Of a DNA stretch of 64,000 bases, positions 62,156 to 64,000 are shown piece after piece. The position numbers and the translations under genes are program-made. Under the pieces are notes generated by a model. The model searched no databases. It was given only the letters and a program-made list of their open reading frames with translations, and was not told the origin of the DNA. Each line of letters begins with the position of its first letter. Position 1 is the stretch's first letter. Location of the stretch: positions 62,001 to 126,000 of the forward strand of contig CAZWLN010000004.1 in assembly GCA_964634885.1 (NCBI GenBank), written 5' to 3'. Source of the stretch: DAINRZ01 sp964634885 (lineage in GTDB: Bacteria; Bacteroidota; Ignavibacteria; Kapaibacteriales; UBA2268).

Positions 62156-62989
62156 TTGGCAAAGATAGATCCCAAAAAGTCATTAGGCCAGAATTTCCTT
62201 ACAGATAAGAATATTGCAGGGAAAATCGTCAGTTCTCTCTCTGCCGGCGAAGGAGATACCATTATGGAGATTGGCCCCGGGCCGGGAGCCTTGACAGCCG
62301 GACTGGCGGAATTGCCTGCAAAGCTGGCAGCCGTAGAGATAGACATCAGGGCCTGCAATGAACTGAACGCAAGATTCCCTAAAGATAAGTATCCTAATGT
62401 TGACATCATACACGCCGACTTCATGGATTTCGACATTGCCGGATACGTCGGGAAGAACGGCGTTCAGGGACGGGTAAAGATTGTCGGCAACCTGCCCTAC
62501 TATATCTCGAGCCGGATATTGTACAAGGTAATCGAAAATGCAGGGTATTTCGAAAAAGCTGTTTTCATGGTGCAGAAGGAAGTAGCCGACCGGCTCGCTT
62601 CCAGGCCGGGAAACAAATCCTTCGGAATACTTACCGTTGCAGTGAACTATGCCGGTACCATCAGGAAACTGTTTGATGTGCCGCCTCAGTGCTTTTTCCC
62701 AAGACCAAAGGTAACATCGACTGTTTTTGAACTGAGCTTTAAAAAAGACCTGAATACTTCAATATTTCCTGAATTGATGGAAATAGTAAAAGCAGCTTTC
62801 AACCAGCGCAGGAAGAAACTGAGGAACGCCTTGTCCGGCTATTGCCAGGAAAAGCATGGCGGCAGCATCGACAGCCTGGCAGTAGAAGACAACGGGAAAG
62901 CTGCTGCATATTTCGAAAAGAGGGCAGAGCAACTCTCCTGGGAAGATTACTATTATTTGTGGGAATTGATGTGTAAACAGAAGCGCTGA
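62156..62989 (+). CDS. rsmA: 16S rRNA dimethyladenosine methyltransferase
   Basis: A 277-residue methyltransferase that dimethylates A1518 and A1519 of 16S rRNA. TTG at 62156 is taken as the start because the family opens with KKSLGQNFL within the first ten residues, exactly as here. SAM motif I IGPGPGALT and the catalytic GNLPYYIS are present. The C-terminal domain contains AFNQRRKKLRNAL. It is one base from the following PAP2 gene. Confidence 0.95.
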   Translation: MAKIDPKKSLGQNFLTDKNIAGKIVSSLSAGEGDTIMEIGPGPGALTAGLAELPAKLAAVEIDIRACNELNARFPKDKYPNVDIIHADFMDFDIAGYVGKNGVQGRVKIVGNLPYYISSRILYKVIENAGYFEKAVFMVQKEVADRLASRPGNKSFGILTVAVNYAGTIRKLFDVPPQCFFPRPKVTSTVFELSFKKDLNTSIFPELMEIVKAAFNQRRKKLRNALSGYCQEKHGGSIDSLAVEDNGKAAAYFEKRAEQLSWEDYYYLWELMCKQKR

Positions 62990-62990
62990 C

Positions 62991-63959
62991 ATGAATGACA
63001 GAGGAAAATATATAATCAAAGAGCCGTTTTTTCATACAAAGCTTAAGAATATATTAAACTTAGGCGACATCTACACTCTCATTGTCCTTGGCGTCTATAC
63101 CCTGTTCGATGTCATACTCATGTTCTCAATAGAAAATGCCTGGCAATGGATGCTTTACAACCTGCTGATTGCAGGAACGGTGCTGTCCATTGCTACCCTC
63201 GACTCGATGATCAACTCCGGCAAATTCTTTCACCTTTTTCGCAGGCTTTACATCGTCGCTGTCGTCTTTTTCATCTACAGCCAGGGGCAGGTATATATCC
63301 GGGCGTTCAATCCCCGCCTGTACGACGGCGTGCTGATGGGCTGGGACCAAGCGCTGTTCGGGGTAAACCCGACAGAATGGATGAAGCAATTCATTACTCC
63401 TGTCTTGACCGAGTATCTCCAGTTCGCCTATGTTACTTTTTTCTTCCTGCCGGTCATTCACGGCGTCGAACTTTACCTGAAGAAAAGGGATGATGATTTC
63501 ATCAATCTGATCGGCATCATCGTATTTTCATTCTATTTTTCCTATCTGCTCTATTTTTTCCTGCCTGCAATCGGCCCCAGGTTTTCCCTTCACGGCTTCT
63601 TTGTCACCAACACTGAAATGCCGGGCATCTGGCTGACGGATTTCTTCCGTAACTTTGTCAATTCGGGCGGAGGAATACCCGACGGAGCTGCCAGGCCCGA
63701 GTTCTACGTTAACCGCGACTGTATGCCCAGCGGACACACCTGGATTACTTTAGTGAATATATATATGGCATATAAATTTAAGGTCAAAACAAGGTGGCTG
63801 TTCTACATCCTCGGCTTCAGCCTCATCTTTGCCACCATCTACCTCAGGTATCACTATGTTGTCGATGTAATGGCGGGAATTGTTTTTGCAGTTGTTACAA
63901 TCCTGATCGAGCCAAGGCTCAAAGGGGTATTCAAAAAAAGAGGGTTCACAAAATTATAG
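62991..63959 (+). CDS. PAP2-superfamily membrane phosphatase
   Basis: A 322-residue protein with about six membrane segments. The PAP2 signature is seen near the C-terminus: CMPSGHTWITL (motif 2) and RYHYVVDVMAGI (motif 3), with Arg of motif 1 less clear. The family includes lipid phosphatases and inositol-phosphoceramide synthase-like enzymes. Candidate substrates are undecaprenyl pyrophosphate or phosphatidate; sequence does not decide. It is nearly fused to rsmA (1-base gap). Confidence 0.85.
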   Translation: MNDRGKYIIKEPFFHTKLKNILNLGDIYTLIVLGVYTLFDVILMFSIENAWQWMLYNLLIAGTVLSIATLDSMINSGKFFHLFRRLYIVAVVFFIYSQGQVYIRAFNPRLYDGVLMGWDQALFGVNPTEWMKQFITPVLTEYLQFAYVTFFFLPVIHGVELYLKKRDDDFINLIGIIVFSFYFSYLLYFFLPAIGPRFSLHGFFVTNTEMPGIWLTDFFRNFVNSGGGIPDGAARPEFYVNRDCMPSGHTWITLVNIYMAYKFKVKTRWLFYILGFSLIFATIYLRYHYVVDVMAGIVFAVVTILIEPRLKGVFKKRGFTKL

Positions 63960-63980
63960 GAATTAATTACTAAGATATTA

Positions 63981-64000
63981 ATGAGGGAATCGGATCATGA
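63981..64000 (+). other. Possible start of the next gene, cut by the window edge
   Basis: GAGGGA at 63983-63988 lies 8 bases before an ATG at 63997, a normal ribosome-site spacing, so the next gene may begin in the last four bases. An ATG at 63981 is an alternative start. Too little sequence remains to say more. Confidence 0.2.

Overview
This window comes from a Gram-negative, LPS-bearing member of the FCB (Bacteroidota/Chlorobi-like) group. A lineage near Ignavibacteria or Kapabacteria is my best guess. The evidence is type IX secretion C-terminal sorting domains on very large secreted proteins, a PorT-like beta-barrel protein, ExbB-ExbD-ExbD-TonB-TonB-PstS-TPR gene order, KdsA, LptC and OstA for LPS, DapF for diaminopimelate, and promoter boxes of the Bacteroidota form TAnnTTTG before many genes. 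The sequence looks chromosomal, with conserved housekeeping blocks. I saw no intact insertion sequence, prophage, CRISPR array, rRNA or tRNA.

Layout. 0-4.4 kb: a left-truncated PgpH-type HD phosphodiesterase, XerD, a SAM hydrolase and a secreted DUF4139 protein, followed by a decayed DUF4139 tail. 4.9-10.5 kb: unknown and secreted proteins, an orphan receiver, a DMT transporter, an LRR lipoprotein and a serpin lipoprotein. 10.7-23.6 kb: a hybrid sensor kinase, then suhB-dapF on the minus strand, a Wza/Wzz-like export pair, and minus-strand recN, ftsK and comB. 23.9-27.2 kb: a tightly packed envelope operon kdsA-lptC-tpiA-pgsA-pgpA-like, in which the last gene has lost the PgpA catalytic motifs. 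27.4-30.3 kb: HU, pyrB, prmC and a STAS protein.

30.3-37.3 kb: an energy-transduction operon (ExbB, two ExbD, two TonB, a small membrane protein, a PstS-like lipoprotein and a TPR protein). 37.4-44.4 kb: a complete fatty-acid starter and elongation cluster (yceD, rpmF, plsX, fabH, fabD, fabG, acpP, fabF) followed by rnc. 44.4-47.9 kb: an orphan receiver-kinase, a macro-domain hydrolase and an OstA/LptA-like protein. 47.9-60.6 kb: three tandem giant paralogues of 1348, 1348 and 1350 residues, each with a signal peptide, IgGFc-binding-like N-terminus, Ig/ASH-like repeats and T9SS sorting tail. Then come an outer-membrane barrel protein, a HIT hydrolase, rsmA and a PAP2 phosphatase.

The envelope theme dominates: LPS synthesis and transport, phospholipid and fatty-acid synthesis, TonB energization, exopolysaccharide export, surface lipoproteins and T9SS cargo. 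The most unusual items are the three-copy giant surface-protein array, whose first copy has a 24-bp perfect palindrome on its promoter box; two gene remnants hidden in spacers (a DUF4139 tail and an NPPY-type DNA methyltransferase fragment); and the catalytically degenerate PgpA-like protein.
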